Part shown: positions 1 through 5,424 of the stretch, piece by piece
How positions within the stretch are numbered: position 1 is the stretch's first letter
Layout of the letters: every line of letters begins with the position of its first letter
Source: Campylobacterales bacterium
GTDB lineage: Bacteria; Campylobacterota; Campylobacteria; Campylobacterales; QNZT01
DNA: 8,934 bases
Reading direction: 5' to 3'
Assembly: GCA_027056215.1 (NCBI GenBank)
Contig: JALULO010000172.1
Span: 1 to 8,934, forward strand
Position numbers and translations under genes: made by a program
Notes under the pieces: model-generated
Seen by the model: the letters and a program-made list of their open reading frames with translations, nothing else
Databases searched by the model: none
Told to the model about the DNA's origin: nothing

Positions 1-837
1 ATCAAAAACTTTTTTTATTTGAATATCATTTTGATTAAGCTCATTATTTGTTTTCCAAAGTGCATTCTCCTGAGATTTATCATTTATTATGGGAAATTCT
101 TTAAATTGTTCACTAACTTGCATTACTTTAGTATGAGCCAATAATGACATTGCCTTAAACCAAACATCATCAGCAGTCGGTGTTAACTCACAAAACAATT
201 TTTTGTTAAAAACTTCTTGATGTAATGAATTAGGAGGATACAATACGCCTCCAACACCTGTAAAAAAAAGTTCAAAAGAAGGATTCCTGACATTATATGC
301 ATTTTCCCAAGATAAATAAGGCATTAATTCAGTATTGGATTTTTTTTCCATCCAAGAGCACCGATATGCTATTATATTGTCTGGATAATTGACATATTTT
401 TCATATAAATTATTCAAGAAATCTTTAGGATATAATATATCATCATCTACAGTTACAATACTATAATCAGGATATTTTTCAAGTGTATAAATTAATTTCT
501 TATAAGATTTTAAATTCTCACCTACAACTACAATATCGACTCCTCTAGTTTCAAGTGATTTTAAATGCTTTGGGATTTTATTTCTATGTAACTCTTGTTC
601 AGCTAAATATAAGATAATTTTATTTGGTTTTAAAGATTGCCTTAAAAGAGATTCTAATGTAATATGTACTACATCGAATCTCTTAGGATAAGTTGTCAAT
701 GAAATAATTAACTTTCTCTTTGAACCCTTTTCAATACCAATCTTTTTGCTGATGCGATTATCTATTCTATGTTTCAATACATTTAATTTGTGCTTGTATG
801 AATATAATTTATTGCGAATTTTAACTCCAAAAGTCAT
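1..837 (-). CDS. Glycosyltransferase, GT2-like (partial, runs off left edge)
   Basis: An open frame of 279 codons starts at ATG 837 and reaches the window edge without a stop, so the C-terminus is missing. After a basic N-terminus (about residues 1-42) comes a first beta strand and turn, LIISLTTYPKRF (43-54), then SLLRQSLKPNKIILYL (63-78), the usual start of a GT-A nucleotide-sugar fold. VDDDILYP (130-137) carries the Asp triad expected to bind metal and nucleotide sugar. ADDVWF (222-227) sits where GT2-like enzymes place the acidic catalytic base. The likely role is cytosolic sugar transfer onto a lipid-linked polysaccharide unit; donor and acceptor cannot be read from sequence. Its ATG lies inside the end of the flippase gene (17-nt overlap, different frame), so the two are probably translationally coupled. 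I am sure of the frame, fairly sure of the GT-A fold, and unsure of the exact family. Confidence 0.82.
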   Translation of the reverse strand, partial: MTFGVKIRNKLYSYKHKLNVLKHRIDNRISKKIGIEKGSKRKLIISLTTYPKRFDVVHITLESLLRQSLKPNKIILYLAEQELHRNKIPKHLKSLETRGVDIVVVGENLKSYKKLIYTLEKYPDYSIVTVDDDILYPKDFLNNLYEKYVNYPDNIIAYRCSWMEKKSNTELMPYLSWENAYNVRNPSFELFFTGVGGVLYPPNSLHQEVFNKKLFCELTPTADDVWFKAMSLLAHTKVMQVSEQFKEFPIINDKSQENALWKTNNELNQNDIQIKKVFD

Positions 838-2149
838 ATTTTAAACCTCTTAAAAGATTTAATGCTTTTGTTTGTTGATAAAAGCAAAATTTTGTTTTTT
901 TATAAAAATACAGACTAAAATAATTCACAAAAAAATATGATATTAGTGTAGCTAAAGCTGCACCTTCAATACCATACATTTTTATAAAAAAATAATTCAA
1001 GATGATATTTAATATTGCTCCAATTGTTGTTCTTAGAGAAGCATTTTTTATTAAATTTTCATTTATAACCCACTTAGAAGCTGCTACACCTAGTCCAACA
1101 AACACCCCAGCCCAAATATGTATCATCAAAACCCCATCTGTTTCACTATATTTTGAACCGTAAAGTAAATCAACTATCCAATCACTCAAAAAAGTCATCG
1201 GCAAAGCGATTGCTATTGCCATCCAAACCATCATATCATACAATCTTTGTAACCTTTTATAGTACAACTCTTCACTGATCTTTTTCGCATTTATTATAGC
1301 CGGAAAAAGTGATGAACTTATAACCATAGGTAAAAAATACCAAGCCTCACTCAGTCTCACAGCAGCAGCATACTGCCCCACGGCATTATCATCAAGCATC
1401 TCTTTTATCATCACTTGATCTATCTTCATATAAATTGCTACTACCATTCCACTCAAAATCAAAGGCCAACTATCTTTCAAAAGAGAGATCGCCACTTCGC
1501 TTTTGAACTTTAACTGTTTGATGTTGAATGTTAAATTGTTTTTTCGATACACATATATATACCCTACAGCCAACACAAAACTATCAAAAAGCACAACACA
1601 AGCAAAAGCTATGAGTGGTGCATGGATTAAGATAAGTGCGATTTTAACTAAACTACTGATAAAAAGAGATATCATATTTGCAAAAACCACATATTTACTC
1701 ATCACTTTTGCTTGAAAATACATATCTATGACATTAAAACTTTGAAAGATAGTTGCACTGGCGATGATAAAGATAAGAACATTGGTATAAGAATCATTGG
1801 AAGTGAATCTTACTGCTATAACCAATATAAGCAAAACAGCTATTGCTCCCATCACTTTAAGCCAAAAAGCGGTACCTATGAGTTCATCACTCCGACTATC
1901 ATCTTTGACAAGCTCTAGCACGACGATCCCATCAAGCCCCAGTGTAGCAATAGCGGCAAATAATCCAACAAAAGATTGTGCATATGCAAAAAGCCCAAAC
2001 TGTTCAGGACCTAGATACCTTGCCACCCAAATTCCTACAAACAACCCCACTATCATACGAAGTATCTTCTCACCAAACAACCATGAAGTGTTTTTAAAGT
2101 ACTTCATAAAGCCTTGGTGTTGTTTTAGGGATTTTAGTTTAGCTAACAT
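821..2149 (-). CDS. Wzx-type polysaccharide flippase (MOP superfamily)
   Basis: The product is an integral inner-membrane protein of about 442 residues, expected to flip undecaprenyl-linked oligosaccharide units across the membrane. The N-terminus has the family signature: WLFGEKILRMIVGLFVG, then ARYLGPEQFGLFAYAQSF. About 12 or more hydrophobic segments follow, separated by short basic loops, which is the PF01943 pattern and length. The frame can be extended to TTG 2167, but ATG 2149 is preferred because relatives usually begin about 13-15 residues before the conserved NTSWLF motif. A third possible start is ATG 2107. None has a strong ribosome site. The gene follows a truncated toxin gene directly (toxin stop 2164-2166) and overlaps the downstream glycosyltransferase. 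No promoter of its own is visible, so transcription probably reads through from the toxin-antitoxin promoter near 2600. Confidence 0.9.
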   Translation of the reverse strand: MLAKLKSLKQHQGFMKYFKNTSWLFGEKILRMIVGLFVGIWVARYLGPEQFGLFAYAQSFVGLFAAIATLGLDGIVVLELVKDDSRSDELIGTAFWLKVMGAIAVLLILVIAVRFTSNDSYTNVLIFIIASATIFQSFNVIDMYFQAKVMSKYVVFANMISLFISSLVKIALILIHAPLIAFACVVLFDSFVLAVGYIYVYRKNNLTFNIKQLKFKSEVAISLLKDSWPLILSGMVVAIYMKIDQVMIKEMLDDNAVGQYAAAVRLSEAWYFLPMVISSSLFPAIINAKKISEELYYKRLQRLYDMMVWMAIAIALPMTFLSDWIVDLLYGSKYSETDGVLMIHIWAGVFVGLGVAASKWVINENLIKNASLRTTIGAILNIILNYFFIKMYGIEGAALATLISYFFVNYFSLYFYKKTKFCFYQQTKALNLLRGLKYDFWS

Positions 2150-2163
2150 AATTACATATTCAT

Positions 2164-2307
2164 TCAAAAATTGGTGTTTGGTAAATTATCAATTAAATCA
2201 TCTAGTTCATCCCTAAAATTTTCACTTGCACTGATTTTATCTCTAGCGATGTACTCTAATATTTGAAAAAGATTATTTTTATATCTTTCTGAGCGACTAA
2301 TTTGCAT
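2164..2307 (-). pseudogene. ParE/RelE-family toxin, C-terminal half missing
   Basis: A 47-codon frame starts at ATG 2307 and overlaps the upstream antitoxin stop by 11 nt (2297-2307), the usual arrangement in a type II toxin-antitoxin operon. The peptide begins MQISRSERYKNNLFQILEYI and continues through RDELDDLIDNLPN. This matches the N-terminal helical hairpin of ParE/RelE toxins, which run to about 90-100 residues. The conserved 'P-YKYR' segment and the following C-terminal beta strands, which complete the fold, are absent: after LPN the frame reads three more residues and stops at the flippase start. I infer a deletion joining mid-parE to the region before the flippase gene, which would leave the toxin inactive. 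The alternative, a genuine small protein, is less likely given the clean match and abrupt end. Confidence 0.72.
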
Positions 2308-2566
2308 ATTTCGATTTTAATGTATTGAAAAATTCATTTGTATTTTGCTCGTACTCTTTTTTTGACAACAGTTCAACTTTACCACTTTCTATATCCTCTA
2401 TATCTTGATGAAGTTGCTTTTGTCTCTGAGAAAAATATAAATCAGATTCTGAATTTTGATCAGCTTTATACTCTGTGATACTTAAACCCTTTTCATCTAA
2501 ACTTTTCAATATAAACATCACATGTTCATATATACTGTCTTGTATATCTAGCTTTACTGTATGCAT
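2297..2566 (-). CDS. Antitoxin of a ParE/RelE-type toxin-antitoxin pair
   Basis: The product is an 89-residue, strongly charged protein. It begins MHTVKLDIQDSIYEHVMFIL, a short beta-helix module typical of small dimerising antitoxins. A glutamine- and glutamate-rich middle follows (about residues 45-65), then LLSKKEYEQNTNEFFNTLKSKYAN, which looks like the toxin-binding tail. I assign it as antitoxin from its size, the tail pattern and the 11-nt overlap with the parE-like gene. The start is firm: AGGAG lies six nt before ATG 2566 and a TATAAT box lies at 2596-2601. Such antitoxins usually repress their own promoter together with the toxin. The partner toxin is broken here, so this is probably an orphan antitoxin. 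Its first 18 codons and leader are duplicated at 3370-3493. Confidence 0.78.
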   Translation of the reverse strand: MHTVKLDIQDSIYEHVMFILKSLDEKGLSITEYKADQNSESDLYFSQRQKQLHQDIEDIESGKVELLSKKEYEQNTNEFFNTLKSKYAN

Positions 2567-2637
2567 AGTAAACTCCTAACAATTTAATCACTTTAATTAT
2601 ACCCAAAATTTTCAAACACTTTTGAGATACCATTCAT
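2513..2637. repeat. Direct repeat copy A (fcl 3' end, promoter, antitoxin start)
   Basis: This 125-bp stretch matches 3370-3493 in the same orientation, with three substitutions and one single-base indel by my alignment. The part covering antitoxin codons 1-18 and the ribosome site (2513-2576) is identical; all differences fall in the untranslated leader. On the minus strand it contains the last nine fcl codons (EWYLKSV and stop), a TATAAT box, an AGGAG ribosome site and the antitoxin start. It has no transposon-like ends. Confidence 0.95.
2596..2601 (-). promoter_or_regulatory. -10 box of the antitoxin promoter (copy A)
   Basis: On the minus strand this reads TATAAT preceded by GGG. It lies 29 nt upstream of antitoxin ATG 2566 and 18 nt from the AGGAG site at 2573-2577. 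No good -35 hexamer stands 16-18 nt upstream, which is common in Campylobacterota sigma-70 promoters. It probably drives the antitoxin, the broken toxin and, by read-through, the flippase and glycosyltransferase genes. Confidence 0.5.
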
Positions 2638-2786
2638 ACAATCTCTTTTATCATGATAGCAAGCTGGACGATTGAGATATCTTCACCCGTGCCGATATTG
2701 ATATGCGTATTTCGTACATCCCCACTATCATGATAGGTATCTTTAAAATCTACATTTTCCATGATAAACACACATTGATGAGCATT
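2612..2786 (-). pseudogene. Second GDP-L-fucose synthase remnant (fcl2)
   Basis: Reading down from 2786, the minus strand encodes NAHQCVFIMENVDFKDTYHD, then VRNTHINIGTGEDISI and a few more residues to a TGA at 2634-2636. This aligns with the stretch CVFIMESVDFKDT...IRNTHINIGTG of the larger fcl fragment, but with many nucleotide differences, so it is a diverged homologue and not a recent copy. It lacks the N-terminal two thirds. After KEIV the reading jumps in another frame to YEWYLKSV and stop (2612-2614). About 42 residues of the C-terminal domain are therefore deleted. The last part lies in direct repeat copy A and is nearly identical to the other fcl end, which makes the fragment a mosaic. 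It cannot encode an enzyme. Confidence 0.8.
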
Positions 2787-2794
2787 GTATGGCT

Positions 2795-3121
2795 TTAAAA
2801 TACCCTTTCACAAAAAAGCATTTTTATTTCATTCAAAAAATCTTCATTGACAGATGATAGTTTTTTATCAACAACATTAGCATTCAGCGTAAAACATTTA
2901 TCGTATTTGACAAAAGATGTAAGTTTCAAATCTCCCTCTGCTAAATCAAAACTATCTATTTTGATTTGTACATCATTTTTCTCTTTTGAGGTAATCTGCA
3001 AACAAACGAAATCTCCTAAACTATTCTCATTTTTTATGATAAGTACCGGTCTTTTTTTAGCTTTTTTAAGATTTGTGAAAGGAAACTTTATCAGTACTAT
3101 ATCTCCTGTTTTATAATGCAT
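2795..3121 (-). CDS. MazF/PemK-family endoribonuclease toxin
   Basis: The product is about 108 residues. It opens MHYKTGDIVLIKFPFTNLKK and continues KKRPVLIIKNE, the typical PemK/MazF first strands. Arg24 before PVLII, and Thr44-Ser45 in LQITSK, correspond to the conserved Arg and Thr of the MazF active site. Such toxins cleave mRNA in the cytosol and are held inactive by a partner antitoxin. The frame stays open up to ATG 3142, but ATG 3121 is preferred: it places the conserved GDIV motif near the N-terminus, as in relatives, and gives an 11-nt overlap with the antitoxin stop (3111-3113). AAGG lies a few nt upstream. The gene is full length with no visible defect, and ends just before the fcl2 remnant. 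Confidence 0.88.
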   Translation of the reverse strand: MHYKTGDIVLIKFPFTNLKKAKKRPVLIIKNENSLGDFVCLQITSKEKNDVQIKIDSFDLAEGDLKLTSFVKYDKCFTLNANVVDKKLSSVNEDFLNEIKMLFCERVF

Positions 3122-3320
3122 CCCACGCCTTATCTTCATCATTTTCCCAGGTTTTTTCCATTGAGGAAGTTTGAAGTGCGATTAAATCGTCATCTGTCTT
3201 ATCTTCTTTGTTTAAAGGTTCTAATTTAATTTTATCTATCATAACCTCCTTTATCCCTTCAAGCATTTTTAAAACATTGGAAACATAGTTATCTTTTACT
3301 TCAATATAAATCATTTTCAT
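3111..3320 (-). CDS. Antitoxin partner of the MazF-like toxin
   Basis: The product is 69 residues and acidic toward the end. It begins MKMIYIEVKDNYVSNVLKML, then has a Lys/Glu-rich linker and ends EKTWENDEDKAWDAL. A short strand-helix N-terminus with a disordered acidic tail ending in 'WDAL'-like residues is typical of MazE-type or similar antitoxins that wrap the toxin. The function is inferred mainly from its place directly before and overlapping the MazF-like gene; I do not recognise the exact antitoxin family. A GAGGAG ribosome site (3328-3333) lies seven nt before ATG 3320 and fixes the start. The nearest promoter is the duplicated one at 3453-3458, read through a 26-codon leader frame. 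Confidence 0.78.
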   Translation of the reverse strand: MKMIYIEVKDNYVSNVLKMLEGIKEVMIDKIKLEPLNKEDKTDDDLIALQTSSMEKTWENDEDKAWDAL

Positions 3321-3342
3321 TATCTTACTCCTCTCAATTCAT

Positions 3343-3423
3343 CTACAATTCATAAACAATTTCAACAACAAACATCACATGTTCATATATACTGTCTTGT
3401 ATATCTAGCTTTACTGTATGCAT
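3343..3423 (-). pseudogene. Truncated duplicate of the antitoxin start (26 codons)
   Basis: ATG 3423 with AGGAG six nt upstream opens a frame whose first 18 codons are identical to the complete antitoxin gene at 2566. After MHTVKLDIQDSIYEHVMF it departs and reads eight unrelated residues to TAG at 3343-3345. The stop lies 22 nt before the start of the MazF-partner antitoxin. It is a leftover of the duplication joined to the leader of another toxin-antitoxin pair. It may still be translated and act as a leader peptide coupling translation to that antitoxin. Confidence 0.75.
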
Positions 3424-3493
3424 AGTAAACTCCTCACGATTTAATTACTTTAATTATACCCAAATTTTCAAACACTTTTGAGATACCATTCAT
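3370..3493. repeat. Direct repeat copy B (fcl 3' end, promoter, antitoxin start)
   Basis: This is the 124-bp partner of 2513-2637, same orientation, about 97 percent identical by eye. It joins the end of the larger fcl fragment to a truncated antitoxin start. Beyond 3493 the two copies diverge into different fcl sequence; below 3370 they diverge into the MazF operon leader versus the rest of the antitoxin gene. Confidence 0.95.
3453..3458 (-). promoter_or_regulatory. -10 box of the duplicated antitoxin promoter (copy B)
   Basis: This minus-strand TATAAT is the duplicate of the box at 2596-2601, 29 nt upstream of the truncated leader frame at 3423. It is the closest recognisable promoter for the MazF toxin-antitoxin pair. 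Confidence 0.5.
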
Positions 3494-4136
3494 GCACCTT
3501 CTTGATCCCCTCTTCAAGCTCTATTTTATGCTTCCAGCTCAAAGCGTGTAATTTTGAAGGATCGGTAAGCTTTATAGGCGTGCCGTCGGGTTTACTTGTA
3601 TCAAAATATAGCTCCCAGTCATAACCCACAATTCTTTTGATCAACAAAGCTAATTCTTTAATGCTGATATATTTACCCGTGCCGATATTGATATGTGTAT
3701 TTCGTATTTCATTAGATGGAGCTAAAACACCATTTCCAATGGTATCTTTAAAGTCAACACTCTCCATGATAAAGACACAAGCATCTGCCAAATCATCACT
3801 ATACATAAACTCTCGTCTAGGCTTACCACTTCCCCATATTTCAACTTCTGGCTTATTCTCAATCTTGGCTTCATATATCTTTCGTAATAGTGCAGGCAAT
3901 ACATGAGAAGTTTCTAAATCAAAGTTGTCATTTTCCCCATATAGATTTATCGGCATCACTGAGATAAAGTTTGTGCGATACTGGAGGTTATAACTCTCGC
4001 ACATTTTTATCCCTGCTGTTTTAGCTATGGCGTAGGATTCATTTGTATATTCTAATTCACTTGTGAGTAGATACTCCTCTTTCATCGGTTGTGGAGAGTT
4101 TTTTGGGTAGATGCAAGTACTGCCTAAAAAGAGTAA
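3468..4136 (-). pseudogene. fcl: GDP-L-fucose synthase, N-terminal third missing
   Basis: An intact enzyme (about 310-350 residues) makes GDP-L-fucose from GDP-4-keto-6-deoxymannose with NADPH in the cytosol. This frame begins inside the protein at LLFLGSTCIYPKNSPQP and continues through MKEEYLL to stop TGA 3468. It keeps the active-site Ser region (GSTCIYP) and the YAIAK Tyr/Lys pair, PINLYGENDNFD, EIWGSGKPRREFMYSDDLAD and the C-terminal WYLKSV. It lacks the whole N-terminal Rossmann part with the glycine-rich NADPH loop. Upstream, the same frame meets a stop at 4146-4148 and joins gmd-tail sequence. The internal ATG 4085 would give a 205-residue product, but without the cofactor loop it should be inactive. 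The remaining frame has no further lesion, so the break looks young. Confidence 0.85.
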
Positions 4137-4665
4137 CCACCATCTCTAAGATATTGGTCTAAAGTATTTTGGATCAACTACCACAACCTCTTTTCCTATC
4201 TCTATCTGGACAGTATCCCATTACAAGCAAACATCCCATAAGCTTCACGGTAATTTACTGTTATCCAATACGCATACATCTTTGTCACCGCATAGGGGCT
4301 TCTCAGATAAAAAGGTGTTGTCTCACTTTGCGGAGTCTCTTGTACTTTTCCATACAGCTCACTCGTACTTGCTTGATAAATTTTCGTTTTTTTTGTCAAT
4401 CCCAAAAGTTTAACTGCTTCTAAGATTCTAAGTGTTCCCGTGCCATCTGCATTGGCTACATACTATCAGTCATATCACCATAGTGAAGTATGAAGTTTCT
4501 ATTTTCTATATGAGGGTCTTGATATAGATGATCTATTCGATCTGTGTTAAACAGACTAGTTCTTCGTTTGATACCATGAACTATATAGCCTTTTTTCAGT
4601 AAAAACTCAGCCAAATAACTTCCATCTTGCCCTGTTATACCTGTTATCAATGCAACTTTTTTCAT
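4124..4665 (-). pseudogene. gmd: GDP-mannose 4,6-dehydratase, multiply deleted
   Basis: The intact enzyme (about 345-375 residues) converts GDP-mannose to GDP-4-keto-6-deoxymannose. Piece 1 (4665 to about 4460) has the start KKVALITGITGQDGSYLAEF with its NAD-binding glycine loop, through LHYGDMTDS. A deletion of about 31 codons with a frame change follows, giving TAG at 4456-4458. Piece 2 (about 4462-4205) resumes at YVANADGTGTLRILEA and keeps ASTSELYG, the SPYAVTK Tyr/Lys pair and ACNGIL. A larger gap, about 110 residues by comparison with E. coli Gmd from memory, joins piece 3, IEIGKEVVVVDPKYFRP (4205-4155). The tail QYLRDGGYSF and TAG 4124 may be the true C-terminus after a third deletion. 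The pieces themselves look undamaged. No active enzyme is possible. Confidence 0.85.
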
Positions 4666-4696
4666 ATTAATCTTTAAACAAACATAAATTATATAT

Positions 4697-4702
4697 ATTA
4701 TA
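4697..4702 (-). promoter_or_regulatory. Candidate -10 box upstream of gmd
   Basis: The 69-bp gap between aat and gmd is almost pure A and T and contains minus-strand TATAAT here and again at 4688-4693. There is no convincing -35 box. It may start transcription of the fucose and toxin-antitoxin segment. In such AT-rich DNA a chance match is quite possible. Confidence 0.3.
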
Positions 4703-4734
4703 ATTAAAAATCTTAAAATTAAGTTGAAATAATT

Positions 4735-5424
4735 TTATTTAACGAGTGATTTCTCCAACACATCTAAAAACTCATCTCTGTCCATCTCCACTGCCCCCAT
4801 AGATTTGAGATGATTTGAGGGTACTTGGCAATCGATCAGCTCATAGCCATTTTCCAAACAATACTCTGCGAGATAAACCAATGCTGTTTTTGATGCATCG
4901 CTTTTTGTTTGGAACATTGATTCTCCACAAAAGATATGTCCGAGGTCTATGCCATAAAGTCCACCAACGAGTTCATCTTCGTAATAGACTTCAAATGATT
5001 TGGCGAGTCCTTGTTGGTGTATTTGTACATAAGTTTCTATCACATCTTCAAGTATCCATGTACCCTCGTCATTGTCAACACGTACATCGCGGCATTTTCT
5101 CATGACTGCTTCAAAATTTGTATCGATTTTTACTTCAAACTTTTTCATGCTACGTTTGAGACTTTTGGAGATTTTGATATCTTTGGGATAAAGGACTAAG
5201 CGAGGATCGGGAGACCACCAGAGGATGGGGTCGTTTTCATTGTACCAAGGAAAGATACCTTGTAGATAAGCAGAAACAACACGATCAGGTTTGAGATCTC
5301 CACCCCACGCAACAAGCCCCTCTTTTGAGGCTTCTCGTGGATTGGGGAAGATATGGGTAAAGCGGTTTACTTCAGGTATCAATATCCTACTTTGCAGATT
5401 CGTAATCGATCTGTAGTTTTTCAT
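4735..5424 (-). CDS. aat: Leucyl/phenylalanyl-tRNA--protein transferase
   Basis: The cytosolic enzyme transfers Leu or Phe from aminoacyl-tRNA to proteins with N-terminal Lys or Arg, creating N-degrons for ClpS/ClpAP. Family landmarks are in order: FPNPREASKEGLVAWGGDL (about 26-44), GIFPWYNENDPILWWSPDPR (56-75), EGTWI (119-123), ELVGGLYGI, FCGESMF, ASKTALVYLAEY, and LIDCQVPSNHLKSMGAVE near the end. Length (229) matches the family (about 210-240). ATG 5424 overlaps the clpA end by 38 nt. The first 15 residues are not conserved and no good ribosome site is seen, so TTG 5382, giving a protein starting at IPEVNRF just past the clpA stop, is a real alternative. It is the last gene of the clpS-clpA-aat operon. 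Confidence 0.96.
   Translation of the reverse strand: MKNYRSITNLQSRILIPEVNRFTHIFPNPREASKEGLVAWGGDLKPDRVVSAYLQGIFPWYNENDPILWWSPDPRLVLYPKDIKISKSLKRSMKKFEVKIDTNFEAVMRKCRDVRVDNDEGTWILEDVIETYVQIHQQGLAKSFEVYYEDELVGGLYGIDLGHIFCGESMFQTKSDASKTALVYLAEYCLENGYELIDCQVPSNHLKSMGAVEMDRDEFLDVLEKSLVK

Noticed and set aside
1797..2216. 139-codon plus-strand frame
   Set aside because: It is antisense to the flippase gene and the toxin remnant. Its Ser/Thr/Ile-rich composition reflects the reverse complement of membrane-protein codons.
2649..2736. Palindrome TATCATGATA at 2649-2658 and 2727-2736, again at 8845-8854, with a near match at 7355-7364
   Set aside because: It looked like a scattered regulator site, but three of the four fall on Tyr-His-Asp codons (TAT CAT GAT) in coding frames or remnants and none lies near a promoter, so coding explains most of it.
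2513..3493. Composite transposon or integron cassette carrying the MazF pair
   Set aside because: The flanking repeats are direct, contain fcl and antitoxin coding sequence, and show no inverted ends, transposase or integron attC-like structure. Homologous or illegitimate recombination fits better.
3722..3904. 60-codon minus-strand frame in the fcl fragment
   Set aside because: It is an alternate frame of the conserved Fcl sequence; the real frame carries all family motifs.
4666..4734. Transcription terminator after aat
   Set aside because: The gap is AT-rich but has no GC-containing stem followed by a T run; only weak AT pairing is possible.
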